Below the pieces are notes generated by a model. That model worked only from the letters and a program-made list of their open reading frames with translations. It made no database searches and was not told the origin of the DNA. A DNA stretch of 64,000 nucleotides, taken from assembly GCF_034702125.1 (NCBI RefSeq), contig NC_085868.1:35942253-36006252 (forward strand), written 5' to 3'. Shown in pieces: positions 1-13,530 of this stretch. Every line of letters starts with the position of its first letter. Positions within the stretch are counted from its first letter, which is position 1. The stretch is from Engraulis encrasicolus. Taxonomy: Eukaryota > Chordata > Actinopteri > Clupeiformes > Engraulidae. The position numbers and the translations under genes were made by a program.

Positions 1-528
1 TTAGATTTAAGATTTTTTTCATTAAGAAACATCCAATATCTATGAAAATCCCGAACATAAAGAGCCCATGTCATACACTAACATAAATGAAAGAAAGACC
101 TATGACTGAATTGCATGCATTAAATCAGTGGTTAGGCTACTATCTCTGAACTAGAAGAGTCTCGGTTGGGACCCACAATTTCCAATGGTCATTATTCTAA
201 CCCATTTTTTTGGTTGCACCGTTGGAATCTTCAAATAAGTATCAAAAATATATGCAAACATTTCAAAATATGCATCAGCATTTGTATTGTATGTGGACAT
301 ACAGCATGTCTAAAATGTTTCACCAGAGATCTGGACAGATCTCTAGACAGAGATACGTCATTCTAGTTCTTTTCCGGTATCCACTTTATGTTGGGAGACA
401 TTATGTTAGGAGTAACACTTCTTGTGCAAACACCTTAAAAATAGAAGAAGAAGGAGGGGACAACGCCTCCTTAGGAGACCCAACTTGAGCAAACTCTTTT
501 GCATTAGGTGGGTGGGTTTTGAATCCTC

Positions 529-534
529 TTTATT
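529..534 (-). terminator. Polyadenylation signal of gene A
   Basis: AATAAA on the minus strand, about 80 bp beyond the stop codon of gene A. Genes B and C have the same hexamer at similar distances, which supports the 3' end assignment. Confidence 0.5.
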
Positions 535-612
535 ACTCCAACCTCCCCAAGTGGTCAGGCCCGGGGTTCCTGGCCTCTGCTCCACCACTGAATGGAGGCC
601 ATTGATGAGTAG

Positions 613-3600
613 TTAAACATACGCATTTGCATTCTCCTGCGCTGAAATCTGACGCAGCAGGGGGACAGCCATCGCCACTCCCAGGAACTGTAATATACAG
701 TACAGAGCATTCGACAACGTCAGGCCATGACATGGTGAACGTGAGTAAGAAAACATTACTTGACCACATTTACATTCCTGTCCCCGTGTCATTCTCCACA
801 CAGACAATGGCAATATGAATTGGGGAGTAAGGGGATAGAGGCCTAATACTGTACTGTACTGTGTGTCATTTACAAATGAAGAGTTCAGATGCAAAACCCC
901 CTAACTCCATTTCTGAAGACCTGCACTTCTATATTTTTAGAGAACACTTGTTGGTTTGGTTTACATTCATGTACTTGATCATACATATAAATACACACAA
1001 AAAAAACCTGATTTCAGATGATGGCATAAAATAATATTTTATTTTAACAACTATAATAATCATCATAATCATAATCATAATCATTATCAAAGTATGTATC
1101 AAAAGATTGTCAGAAAACATTTCATTTTTGAATAAATGATTATGGGAAGGTGTCGATATAAACAATTAAAATCACACATGAATTTGAATAAGTAAGCCAT
1201 ACCGCTACAACAGCTTCTCCAAACATCATCCCCACTGCAACATCGTACGCAGCTACAGGCAGACGACTCTTTCTCAGGAGTTCTATGACCTTCAGTATAG
1301 AAATAACATTTTGCGACTCAATATGGTAAATACATTATTTATAAGTGCAATGAGTGTAGTTAACATTTCCCTTGATAAAGTGTACCTGATATTATTTTCA
1401 GGGGTGGGATTCAATAAAAAATAAACAAAAACAGAAAACATGCACATCTGTCTCAAAAAGATTGGGTGCAGGAACAGCAAAAATACCATAAAAAATGAAA
1501 GAAAAGTCCGCGACACCAAGCTCCAGTTGTTCTTTTGTAATGTGATGTTTCGGGCAGCATTCCCTTCATCAGTAGCCTGGGAACTCCCATACTGACTTTA
1601 GTTCTACACAATCGTTTCGATCTGAAAAACACTTGTGATTAGGTCTGGTGTTAACCAGGCAACTTCATCAGGGCATGGTGCCCGAAACGTCATTGAAAAA
1701 GAACAACGGGAGCTTGGTGTCGCAGACTTTTCTTTCAATTTCTCAATACAAAATAACCCAATTCATTTAATTCCAGATTTATCTCAGTAAATTACATTTT
1801 AATTAAATTATTTAATTAAATTAATTATTTTTTGTGGGCAATTAAGAATAGAATAGAATAGAATAGAATAGAATAGAATAGAATAGAATAGAATAGAATA
1901 GAATAGAATAGAATGCATGATTTATTTTATTTTAACATTATAGGATTAGACTTTCCTCTATATTTGTTAAACTTCTAGATACATAGTGTGGTAATGTTAA
2001 CATTAGAATGAAATAGTAGGCAATGGTGACAAGAAGACAAACCTACATTTTATGGGGGTCGTAAATACTTTCAGCTGGGGGATAAACAAAACATATCCCA
2101 AAACCTTAGGTATTGACCAGATGCCTGTGTCAGGCCTACTCAATGACCCATGCTGATAAACAAACACCAAGGAAAGTGTCACCTCACCCCCTAGGCAAAC
2201 AAGAAATGTAAGATTTGTTTGGTGAAATGTTGGTCTCTCTGGAGCAAGCAGAATATGCTGCTTTTTGGAGCTCAAATCCATACATAGGCCTATATATAAA
2301 ACAGCTGAAGGCAAACACTGGAAATGCTACCACCAACTGCTCCAGCAGTTCACAGTGCGTGTTGCTACTTGCTTAACCCCTTTGCCCTGCACTATGGCTC
2401 TCTGCAATATCATAGCAATGTTGTTATGAAGTAGTTAAGCATTTTCAGCGAGTGAATAGGGTCGCCGGCGACCCCAGCTGCAGTACGAGGCTAAGTTAGT
2501 AACACTTAATAATAATGGATGCATAAAAGCATTATAAAGACTTAGTAAATAAGTAACTAATGATGGACAAAACATAAATAAATGTTTGTAAATGAGTTGG
2601 AATTGTTATACTATTTGTATTCATCAAACATTTGCAATTGTTGTAAATAAATAAGAAATACTGTTGAAATGTAAAATCTTGAACATATTAATTGTAAATA
2701 TGTTATGAAGCATTAATTAAGTTAGTAGACGATTCAATAATTATTTGCTAAGTCTTTATAATGCTTTATACTGTCATATAGTATAAACTCTTTTTGCCAC
2801 AATGTGCAATACATGCCACTTGGAATCTAAAACTGTGATAATTTTCATGTACATTTCAACCACTTTATTTCCTTGTAATTCATTAAAATTAATTGAGTTA
2901 ATTCCCACCCGTTATTGTTGCTGTTGGTAATTGTTGTTATTTGTTGATTACCCACCTCAGATCTGTTCGCCACCAGCACTACACCAATAATCAAGTAGAT
3001 CAACATCCCTGCAGACACGACAACTGAATACTGAGAAGAATTTTTAAAAAGAAGGAAAAAAAACAATTAGCCTACATATTTTCCCTCTAAAATAGTTCAA
3101 TGAAAATATATGTGTGTTGATATTGTCCTGGTCTGAGCATAAGCAACACACTTAACCTTAACCGTACTTGGTGAATGATACTGTCATGGAATGAGGATAC
3201 TGTATTGAAGAAGTATTCTATGAAACACAATATAATATTTTCCTTACCGCAATAAGAGCCCATGTCTTAGATTTGAAGACACCAAAGATCCCAAGAGAGA
3301 TAATAGTTATTGCTATCACACCACCAAGAAATGTCGTCAGATTGGATTGAGCCTATTGGACATACACCATTATTTAGGTAGCATCATTCCAAAAACAAAC
3401 CAATGCAATGTCTTACTTGAGAGGAAATTAAAACAGTACACTTTTGTTAAGAGGGAATAGGGGCAGAAAAGAACCCTGAAAAGACAATAAAGGACAGTTA
3501 CTTACACCATGGCCGGACAGAGCTGCAAATATCAGGATGGCATAAATACCCTAAAGGGTTTCACAGATTAATTAATGTGACAGGGTTCATAATCATATTG

Positions 3601-3842
3601 TCATGACAGGTCAGGTCAACAGTTCATACATTTTGTGTAATATCAACTTGTCATCATGGGTACACGCACAGATTGAGTACCAATGCATCACCAGTATCAT
3701 CAATAGTTACACTAAAATAATATTACACTGACTATAATATGGTATATTATGATGTTGTTCCTGGAACAAAATAATTACTTACCAGTAACATTGAGTTATA
3801 TAAAATAAACAGATTCGACAAACACTTGTTAACTTGCGCCAT
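613..3842 (-). CDS. Compact tetraspanin-like four-TM membrane protein, gene A (6 exons)
   Basis: Six exons on the minus strand: 3842-3783, 3550-3506, 3352-3248, 3030-2956, 1289-1203 and 687-613. All introns are phase 0 with GT/AG ends, giving 148 aa. The ATG at 3842 starts M-A-Q-V-N-K-C-L. TM1 is about residues 11-33 with the tetraspanin-type Asn (N16). Loop 1 is about 9 residues with an N-L-T sequon. TM2 is 43-61 (ends SLGIFGVF), TM3 66-91, loop 2 92-111 (about 20 residues) and TM4 112-135 with an acidic E120. The tail is RQISAQENANAYV. Order and motifs fit fish tetraspanin-8/CD9-like proteins, known as membrane organisers. The usual roughly 100-residue loop with CCG and disulphide cysteines is absent; C7 is the only cysteine. 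Intron 4 (1.7 kb) is swollen by repeats. The family call is an inference; the exon structure is directly supported by the paralogues B and C. Confidence 0.78.
872..975. repeat. MITE-like fragment shared with the hAT element at 17.3-18.2 kb
   Basis: The stretch containing GCAAAACCCCCTAA is the reverse complement of about 17635-17740. It also resembles 17485-17530. It lies in intron 5 of gene A. Confidence 0.5.
1497..1740. repeat. Foldback element of the CCGAAACGT family
   Basis: The left arm (1497-1572) and right arm (1665-1740) are inverted copies. Both carry ACACCAAGCTCC or its complement and a CCCGAAACGT-type core. Total length is about 245 bp. It sits in intron 4 of gene A. Related CCGAAACGTT cores occur near 18440 and 38095. 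Confidence 0.6.
1846..1914. repeat. GAATA pentanucleotide microsatellite
   Basis: About 14 uninterrupted GAATA units inside intron 4 of gene A. On the minus strand this reads TATTC, like the tails of short retroposons near 8520 and 11050, so it may be an expanded retroposon tail. Confidence 0.9.
2340..2780. repeat. Repeat block with a 16-bp palindrome and a foldback
   Basis: GGGTCGCCGGCGACCC at 2459-2474 is a perfect palindrome. From about 2520 to 2775, GCATTATAAAGACTTAG is answered by its inverted copy CTAAGTCTTTATAATGC. This looks like a small non-autonomous element in intron 4 of gene A; the equivalent intron of gene B is only 272 bp. Confidence 0.5.
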
Positions 3843-3999
3843 ATCGAGTTTTGAGAAAATCACAGGAGGTGAAGGTGTTGATAAGATCACGGATGACAGT
3901 CAATTGCAGGAGAAACGCCCTGACTGTTTGTAAATCAAGTAACCGTGAACACTGTAGATCTGTTCTGCTTGCGGTTATGCTGAAAGTTTCCATGATACC

Positions 4000-4190
4000 T
4001 TTTTTGTTTTCTCAAACCACAGCATCTACATTTTGCAGAAGAGACTCTTGTCTCCATATTTTGTTTCTCTTTCCACTTCTTTGGTCTTACTAGGTTTCGT
4101 TTTCTTGCAGCTTCACTCCATATCACCCCAGAGAATGCTTTACTTTACCAGCACATTTATTTTGAAAATGCTTTGAAGGGGAATACCGGC
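4000..4190 (-). promoter_or_regulatory. Conserved upstream block of gene A
   Basis: Sequence with CTCAAACCACAGC, then TTTTCTTGCAGCTTCAC and a CATATCACCCCAG tail, recurs upstream of gene B (15705-15895), in shorter form upstream of C (24425-24520), and upstream of the pseudogene (5636-5760). Repeated retention upstream of paralogues suggests a promoter or 5' UTR segment. It could equally be shared duplicated DNA. Confidence 0.4.
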
Positions 4191-4616
4191 CTTTTACATA
4201 CAAACCAAGAACCAATAAATAAAAGTTAGGGTAATAGTGGAGAAAAAACACACTATGATTGCAGTCAATCTAGTAAAATAATAATAATATGGGAGCGAAA
4301 AATAAAGTAAGAAAAAGAACAGAGTGTGCAGTGTCTTTTGAATTTTGTTCATTGTTCACCTTCTCCTGCCTCACATCTGCACCTGCATTGCTGAGGGCTT
4401 GTGCAAAAGGACTCTCTTGAATTTTAATAATAATATGGGATTTCAAGCAAGTGTGTAAGATTTCCCTCTGCTTTATCACAGCCTGTGGGAGTGCATTGCC
4501 TACATTAAATGACAATTGCGTTATATTATTCTTGACTACCGGTAGTTGAAATGTATTGATGCAACTGTACCTTTACTTTATGTTTCTAATGTAGGGCTTT
4601 AATTAGTAGTCACACA

Positions 4617-4713
<97 letters not shown>
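4617..4713. repeat. ATT/AGT trinucleotide microsatellite
   Basis: About 14 ATT units pass directly into about 18 AGT units. A matching ATT-to-AGT array lies in intron 4 of gene C (23047-23101). Both are next to an exon-4-type sequence, so the array was probably present before the duplication. Confidence 0.9.
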
Positions 4714-4725
4714 TTAATAACCCAC

Positions 4726-5378
4726 CTCAGATCTGTTCACTGACAACCTTATACCACCGTACAACAGCATCTCTAGACACAAAAGAATTGAATACTGTAA
4801 AGAGAATAATATTTATTTATTTTTATTAAGGTAACACATTTCTAACTTTTATACAATATTACTTTGTAGATCTTGATAAGAGAATAGCGTAATTCCATTA
4901 TATATAGGTCTAAAAAATATTACCTTGACCTCCATGTAAATGAGCCTTGAAAGGAGATGATAAAATACATGATACTGAAAATTATTTGAAATCTGAATAT
5001 GAAAATAATGATGATTTTTTTTGTAAAAGAACTCAAACAAAAACATCTTATTTTCCTTGCCAGAGCCCACATCTTAGCCTTGGCGAGAGCCGTGGAGGGG
5101 GGGGGGTTGGCTGTGGAGACAGCAAAATGTAGCAATGATGAAATTGAGGCAGAAAAAAAAGTTTTCAGACATGAACATAAAGTTGTCATGAATGTGTTTG
5201 AATTTCACCGTTTCACTGTTACTGTAAGTTGATCTTGAACCAAGTGCTACTAATTGTGCAGTTTACTGTTCAGGCAAACTGTTACAATACCTGGTGCCAA
5301 TAATGACTACATCTAAACTAATCACAATGAGTTTTAGTACACAAACAGACATGCCAAACAATAATTAATCTGCACCAT
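4726..5378 (-). pseudogene. Decayed tetraspanin-like paralogue
   Basis: Exon 1 (from ATG at 5378) reads M-V-Q-I-N-Y-C-L-A-C-L-F-V-Y and then hits TAA at 5336-5334. Remnants of exon 3 are seen near 5059-5130 (K-A-K-M-W-A-L before a damaged donor, with a run of ten or more G on the plus strand). An exon-4-like stretch at 4794-4726 keeps TATTCA at its start and ACAGATCTGAG|GT at its end but lacks two codons. Exons 2, 5 and 6 were not found. It lies head-to-tail upstream of gene A in the same orientation, so it is a dead tandem copy. Confidence 0.7.
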
Positions 5379-5412
5379 ATCCGGCGATGATGGCTTCAGC
5401 AGCAGCGTAGGC

Positions 5413-5574
5413 AGGGTTGGACTGGTCACCTGGCATAGTGGGCATTTCCTGATGGGCCCCGCAGCCTCGTGGGCCCCTATTTTCATAAATGTTCTGTGCC
5501 GATAATTATGAGGGGCCCCTTGAAGCTAAAAGTGCCTGGGCCCTATTTCTCCCCCAGCCAGCCCTGACTGACTT
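5413..5574. mobile_element. hAT-type MITE (CAGGGTTGGACTGG ends)
   Basis: The left end CAGGGTTGGACTGG is mirrored by CCAGCCAGCCCTG at the right end, separated by G/C-rich GGGGCCCC-type sequence. A clear 8-bp target duplication was not seen. Confidence 0.45.
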
Positions 5575-5635
5575 CTTTACAACTTTATTCTACTTGTGGT
5601 TGTACTGAAACTTCTTTGTGATGCCTTCTGAGTTT

Positions 5636-5770
5636 GCTCAAACCACAGCCTCCATTCTGCAGGTGAGACTGGCACGATTTTATTTTCCTCTCTGCACCTT
5701 CACATGCTATGGTTTAGTTTTCTTGTTGGTACAACCCAACAGCCGCCGTTGGTGAGATTTTTTTTAAGTA
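5636..5770 (-). promoter_or_regulatory. Upstream-type block of the pseudogene copy
   Basis: GCTCAAACCACAGCC, GGTGAGACTGGCAC and TAGTTTTCTTG occur in the same order as at 17040-17165 in the second duplicate. This is the same block type as upstream of genes A-C. Confidence 0.35.
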
Positions 5771-6059
5771 TCTGCGTGACATTTAATTTCATTTTCAAGA
5801 TGTTCTAGTTGTGCCCAATGATAGATGCAGAAAAATGACACTGTGACCTGAGTGAAAGAGTTTGTGTTCACCATGATACAAGACTTACATAGTAGCACCT
5901 GCAGGTTACACTGCAATGAAATGATAAAAAAAAAAAAACATTTCCTCACAGAAAATGCTGGAGTATGCTTGCCTGTCTTGCATTCTTTGCCCTTCATGCA
6001 AGCCTTGCCTTTCATGCATGCGTTGCCCTTCATGCATATGCTGCCCTTCATGCATACAC

Positions 6060-7070
6060 AACATGCACTTAACCATCTAGATATGAGCTTACTTCCTGTT
6101 TGGCATCTACCACATTGGCCAAAACACATTTTCACCAAATGTAGTGCCCCCCAGCGTCCGTTTTGTACCAAACTCGGTAGGAACCCTATGGGTGTCCTGG
6201 AGATCATGTGTAGGAACTTTCGTTAAGATCCGTCAAGGCATTGCTGAGATATGAGCTAACTTCCTTTTGGATGGTCAATCAATTTTGATTGCCTGCTGTT
6301 TTCAGCTATTGCTCTGTAAATATCAGCATAGATGCAGAATAGCCCAACGGTGGTCTGATCAAAATTGTAGATGGGACAAAAATTGTGGGCGGAGTTATTG
6401 ATTTTTGAAAATGTCGAAATGGCGGGAAATCCATAATGGTAGATATGACATCATAGGGTGCGTTGGATTCGTCTTGACCCAAGGATTCCAGCAATACCAA
6501 GCATTTGATGATCGGAGGTCCAAAACACATTTTTTCTTATTGTAGCGCCCCCTAGTGGCGGATTTACACAAAAATTGTTATGTGCCCTCTGGCGATAATT
6601 TTAATTATAAATTTGTGTTGCGATACGTGTAGGTGCTGCCGAGATATAAGCTCACTTCCTGTTTGGCCACTCTGCAGCCAAATTTGATTGGCTCCTGTTC
6701 GAAGACGATTCATCTAACCAATGCGTAATGTTTAGGGTAGATGTATCTCAGTCAAAAGATGCTCTGATAAAATGTATGTGACAATCAAACAAAAATTGTG
6801 GGCGGGGCACCATTTTTATTGATTTTTACAAAATTCAAAATGGCGGGAAAACTATCCTGGATTCAGCTTTGGATTCAGCTTGTCCCAATGATTCCAGGGA
6901 TACCAAGTTTTTGAAAATCTGAGCTACAGTTCAAAAGTTGCAGTTTTCCTGTTGGTGGCACTAGAGAGTTCAAGCTATCCACAAACTGAGTACAAGCGGC
7001 AAACGGGCCGAACCATACGTTTTGACATGGGAAGAGACTGACTATTTCGAAGAATTCTGGCTAATATGAT
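6060..7070. repeat. Tandem copies of a ~500-bp dispersed fish repeat
   Basis: Two diverged units share GAGATATGAGCT-type starts with ACTTCCTGTTTGGC, AAAAATTGTGGGCGG, AAATGGCGGGAAA and GATTCCAG-ATACCAAG in the same order (about 6070-6540 and 6640-6910). No reading frame of interest. The family is not identified. Confidence 0.55.
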
Positions 7071-7259
7071 GGGACGTAGAATAAAAGCGTACTTACAGTA
7101 TATGTTCAACAGCTCTTACGTATGAGTCAGGGCATGTTACAGCAGGGTACATTTCTCGAAAGTAGTTGCTAGACAGTTAGCAACTTGCATAGTTGCCTAT
7201 GGACAATTGCATTGTAAACAACAAAGTAGGTAATGTACTGTTAGTAAGTATGGTTTCGA

Positions 7260-8540
7260 GAAATGCACCCCAGGAGTGTCAAACTCAACTTCAGAGTGGG
7301 CCAACATCAGAATCTGGCCCGAACTCAATATACTGTACATATCATATATTATTTCATAACGTGTGAAATCAAATAGAATCAATTAAATAAAAGTACATTT
7401 TGCATCTTGTCTTCAGCCTCTAGATTAGCTAAAAAAAATACAGTAGGCCTACGGTAGGGTTTCGTAGAAAAAAGTTTGCACATTCCTTAGATTTTTTCTT
7501 CTTGAAGTTCTTTTTTCTTTTTATTAATTCACTGGCATGATGACGTTTCGACCTCTCTGTCTTCCTACATGTTGTCAGTTCTCGAAATTTTTACCTCTCA
7601 GTCAAGACCATTTTGAAAAATAGAAGGGAAATATTTAAGGTCTCACCAAGGTATGAAATTAATTTGAGTGAAGAAATGAGACTAAATGAATATTGTTTAT
7701 ATTTCTTTATTTCACAAAAACATGTTATGGGAATCGTCAGCATGAGGTAAACAAAAACATCCATGTTTAAAAATAAGAGGATAAGTTGCACGTTGTAATA
7801 GTCATTGAAAAGTTAACTACCATGGCACTACACTACTATGACAAAACACAGGGCCTAAAGTAATGCGCTATGACTCAATCATTGCCATTCTGGTAACAGC
7901 ACATTTGAAAGAGCTGTAGCCTACCCATCGCAAATGCCATGGCCTCTGTTGTGCTCACTGATGACATATTGGTTAGATACAATGCAAAAAAAAAAAAAAA
8001 ACTGTTTGGGTAGCTCCGTCAGCAGCAGCAGCCAGCGCGAATCAAGTAGACTGATTGGGAATAACGTGAGAACAACAGCGCAAGCAACACTATTGCATTG
8101 AGGCCACGTTCTTCAGGCTATTCAAATGTGCTTGATCACACCGTCTTCCAGCACGAACGGATTCTGCATTCCGTAGAATCCTTAATAATAATGTTGATGC
8201 ATACAATCCAAGGTCGTTTTTTAATCAGGAAACTGAAAGGATTTGGAGTAGCTAAGCTGCAAAATCGAGGAGAGGAAATATGTAAGCCTTACCTACAACA
8301 TTTCTGGGCTGAGTTTCTCAAAAGAGAAGTTGTTAGCCTGTTAGCAACTTCGGTAGTTGTCAATGGGAAAATGCATTGAAAACAACAAAGTAGCTAATGT
8401 AGTAAGCAACTTTGGTTTCGAGAAATTCACCCCTGTTTGGTATGGCCACCTCACCCTACTCATTCTGTTTTTATTCAGTGAGACTAAAGGCAATGTTCAT
8501 GCTTAAATGACAATAAAAGTCTATTCTATTCTATGGCGTA
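7260..8540. repeat. Spacer of duplicated sequence and short retroposon remains
   Basis: 7262-7330 (TCAAACTCAACTTCAGAGTG) is shared with 18266-18310. 7560-7690 is shared with 21050-21165 (CTCACCA-GTATGAAATTAA). 8470-8535 ends in GACAATAAAAGTC and a TATTC tail typical of a retroposon end. No gene was found. Confidence 0.5.
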
Positions 8541-8744
8541 ATGTTAGACTAGATTCAAATGTATTGACAATGTTATAAATAGGACTACAGGGCAATCATG
8601 AAATGCATTTTAGATGTGAGAATGACAAAAGGCCTAGGCCCTATATGAGGGATTCCATAGAGGTACAGTTTGCACATATTAAAATATTAGGCCATTTACA
8701 CAGCCGGCCTACAACCTGGGGAAGCAGGTGTATTATGAGTTGTG

Positions 8745-8910
8745 CCACTACACTGGTTAAAATCCCTTTTCCCGCGAAAAGTAAAGTAAAGTAATAAGTA
8801 ACGAGTTACTTTTTAAATTTAGTAATAAGTAAAGTAATTCAATTACAATTGAAAGCAGTAACTAAAGTAAAGTAACCAATTACTTTAAAAAAGTTACCCA
8901 ACACTGTTTA
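8745..8910. mobile_element. hAT-type MITE remnant (AGTAAC-rich)
   Basis: Runs of AGTAAAGTAA and AACGAGTTACT end in GTTACCCAACACTG, a common hAT terminal motif. No matching left end is clearly seen. Confidence 0.4.
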
Positions 8911-8924
8911 TAACACAATGGTCT

Positions 8925-9300
8925 AGTAGTGCACTGTAGGTATCAAACACAAAAAGACAGCAAACCCGTCCTCCAATTACTACGAAAGTTACACCCCAAC
9001 CCCGCCCCCCACCCCTGTTTGAATAACTGGGGAGCGCATTTGTCATAGTGTGAAGAGCAGTTTGAACAATAATGATTGCTGTTTCTGATGGTATGGTGGC
9101 AGACTGTAAAGGTTTCATATCCTACAGTCTGGCTTGCCAAGATAGAATAGGAACGAATTATTGTAGTGGAAAGTAAATCTGACTGTGATTCTACAGAGAA
9201 AGGCTAAGGCTAAACAATACGTTTGACCTTTGACCTTTTGATTTGAGTTTGCCCAAAATGTAAAGAACACACCCTTTCGGGAATGATGAGTGCGGTGCGG
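8925..9300. repeat. Duplicated spacer block shared with 26,490-26,850
   Basis: ATGGTGGCAGACTGTAAAG, CATATCCTACAGTCTGG and TTTGACCTTTG occur in the same order in both places, so this is part of the ancient segmental duplication. No coding potential was seen. Confidence 0.6.
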
Positions 9301-10020
9301 TGATGTGTTATTGTGTTGAATATGAGTTGTTGCTGTACAATGGTATTACAACGCAAACATTTCGTGGGGTGAATGACGCAATACGAAACGCTGCGTGCAA
9401 GAAAAATGACTGAGTAGAAGGAATTAGAAGGAGTAGAAGGAGGTTGTCTGAATTCTCGTCCGGGGGAGACACTCTTGGCTTGGTTACTGAATGCTTACCA
9501 ATATCACATCCCCCATAGGCTACCCGCCACTGTGATCAGTGCCTGGAACTGTTCATTAGTTTCTTAGCCTTGGGTTTCTGGACTGTTCTGCTGTTTTATG
9601 AGTCAATAGTTCTTTTCACAAATGTTGCACCCTATGTTGGATTTTAAAAGTGGTTGGAAAGATTAAACCTAATTCTTTATTTGTGATTGGCAATGCAGAT
9701 CATGATTTTGGTGGTCGGGTCAAAAATTGGGCCATATGCTCTCATGTGATGTTAAGATAGGCCAGGTTACATAGCCTACAGTAGGCCTACACAACAGAAC
9801 ATTACTTCATGAAATCATGAGACTATTGAATTGAATGGGCTTTATTTGCCCAGGTCTTTATTCATGAAGTTTGAGAAAACTGATAGGGATATTATAATAA
9901 AGGTAGATTGCATTCCGTTAGGTTTACATGTATTCTGTGACATGCTGTAATGGTATGTGACAATGACTGAAGTGCCACCCAAAAGCGGTCCCATGCGCCG
10001 TGGCCCCCAACAACCCCTTT
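9300..10020. other. Spacer without recognisable gene
   Basis: Unique-looking AT-rich DNA. The end, about 9970-10045, resembles a hAT-type terminal sequence (CTAGAAACGGGCCTG). No splice-bounded or long open frame looks real. Confidence 0.4.
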
Positions 10021-10052
10021 GCCTAGCCCCAAAATTCTAGAAACGGGCCTGC

Positions 10053-12690
<2,638 letters not shown>

Positions 12691-13063
12691 AATTTAGATT
12701 TTAGGGTTTTTTTATTGATTAAGAAACATCAAATATGTATGAAAATCCGGAACATAAAGTGAGTCAAGTAATACATTAAAATAAATGCAGGAAAGACCTG
12801 TGTGACTGAACTGCATGCATTAACCCATTTTAGCCTAAGCCCTTTTTGGGAAGAGGTGCCCTCTCCCTGTTAAAACCTTGCTATCTTAGCCTCCGAAGCA
12901 CATAAAAACATGAAATAAGTTGCATATAAAAGCTAGAACTTTCATTTTGTACTGGAATGTGTTCATTCAGTTCTACCATACCCACATTTTTAATAAAACA
13001 GCTCTAATCACAAGAATCTGACTGCAATGTATATGTCGCTCCAGGACACAATGGGTTAACTCA

Positions 13064-13345
13064 GTGGTTCTTAACTAGAAGAGTCTTGGGACCCACAATT
13101 TTCAATGGTCATTGCGTTCTGACCCATTTCTTTTGGTCGTGCCATCGGAATCTTCAAATAAGTATCAAACATTTATGCATACATTTCAAAATATGTAATT
13201 TATTCCATACCACATCTTGTTTCAGATTTGTGATTGACAATAAAAGAGTAAATTAATAGGCACAACAGCTTTGGCACCCAGGGCCCTTCCGTGACCCACT
13301 TTTGGGTCCCGACCCACCGATTTAGAAAAAGAAACGCTGAATTAA
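13064..13345. mobile_element. hAT-type MITE (CAGTGGTTCTTAAC end)
   Basis: It starts CAGTGGTTCTTAACTAGAAG and ends in a G-G-G-T-C-C-C-G-A-C-C-C-A segment with AGAAACGCTG, the usual ends of a widespread hAT MITE. A partial relative lies at 125-300 in the first duplicate. Confidence 0.5.
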
Positions 13346-13437
13346 ACGACAATGGCATTATATGGGTTTGACAAAATATTCAAATGTGTTTATGCAACCT
13401 TACAAATGCATTCATCAAAATAGGCCTACAGTAGGCC

Positions 13438-13443
13438 TTTATT
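13438..13443 (-). terminator. Polyadenylation signal of gene B
   Basis: AATAAA on the minus strand, about 90 bp past the stop of gene B. Confidence 0.45.
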
Positions 13444-13530
13444 AGGCTACCTGTGGTTTGTGACAACTTCAAAGAAAAACTGACACGTTACATTCTCTTT
13501 TACTCTTTAATGGAGACCATTGATGAGAAG

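Noticed and set aside
5059..5189. 89-codon minus-strand frame as a real gene
   Set aside because: It only reads through the damaged exon 3 of the pseudogene; the upstream exon has a stop.
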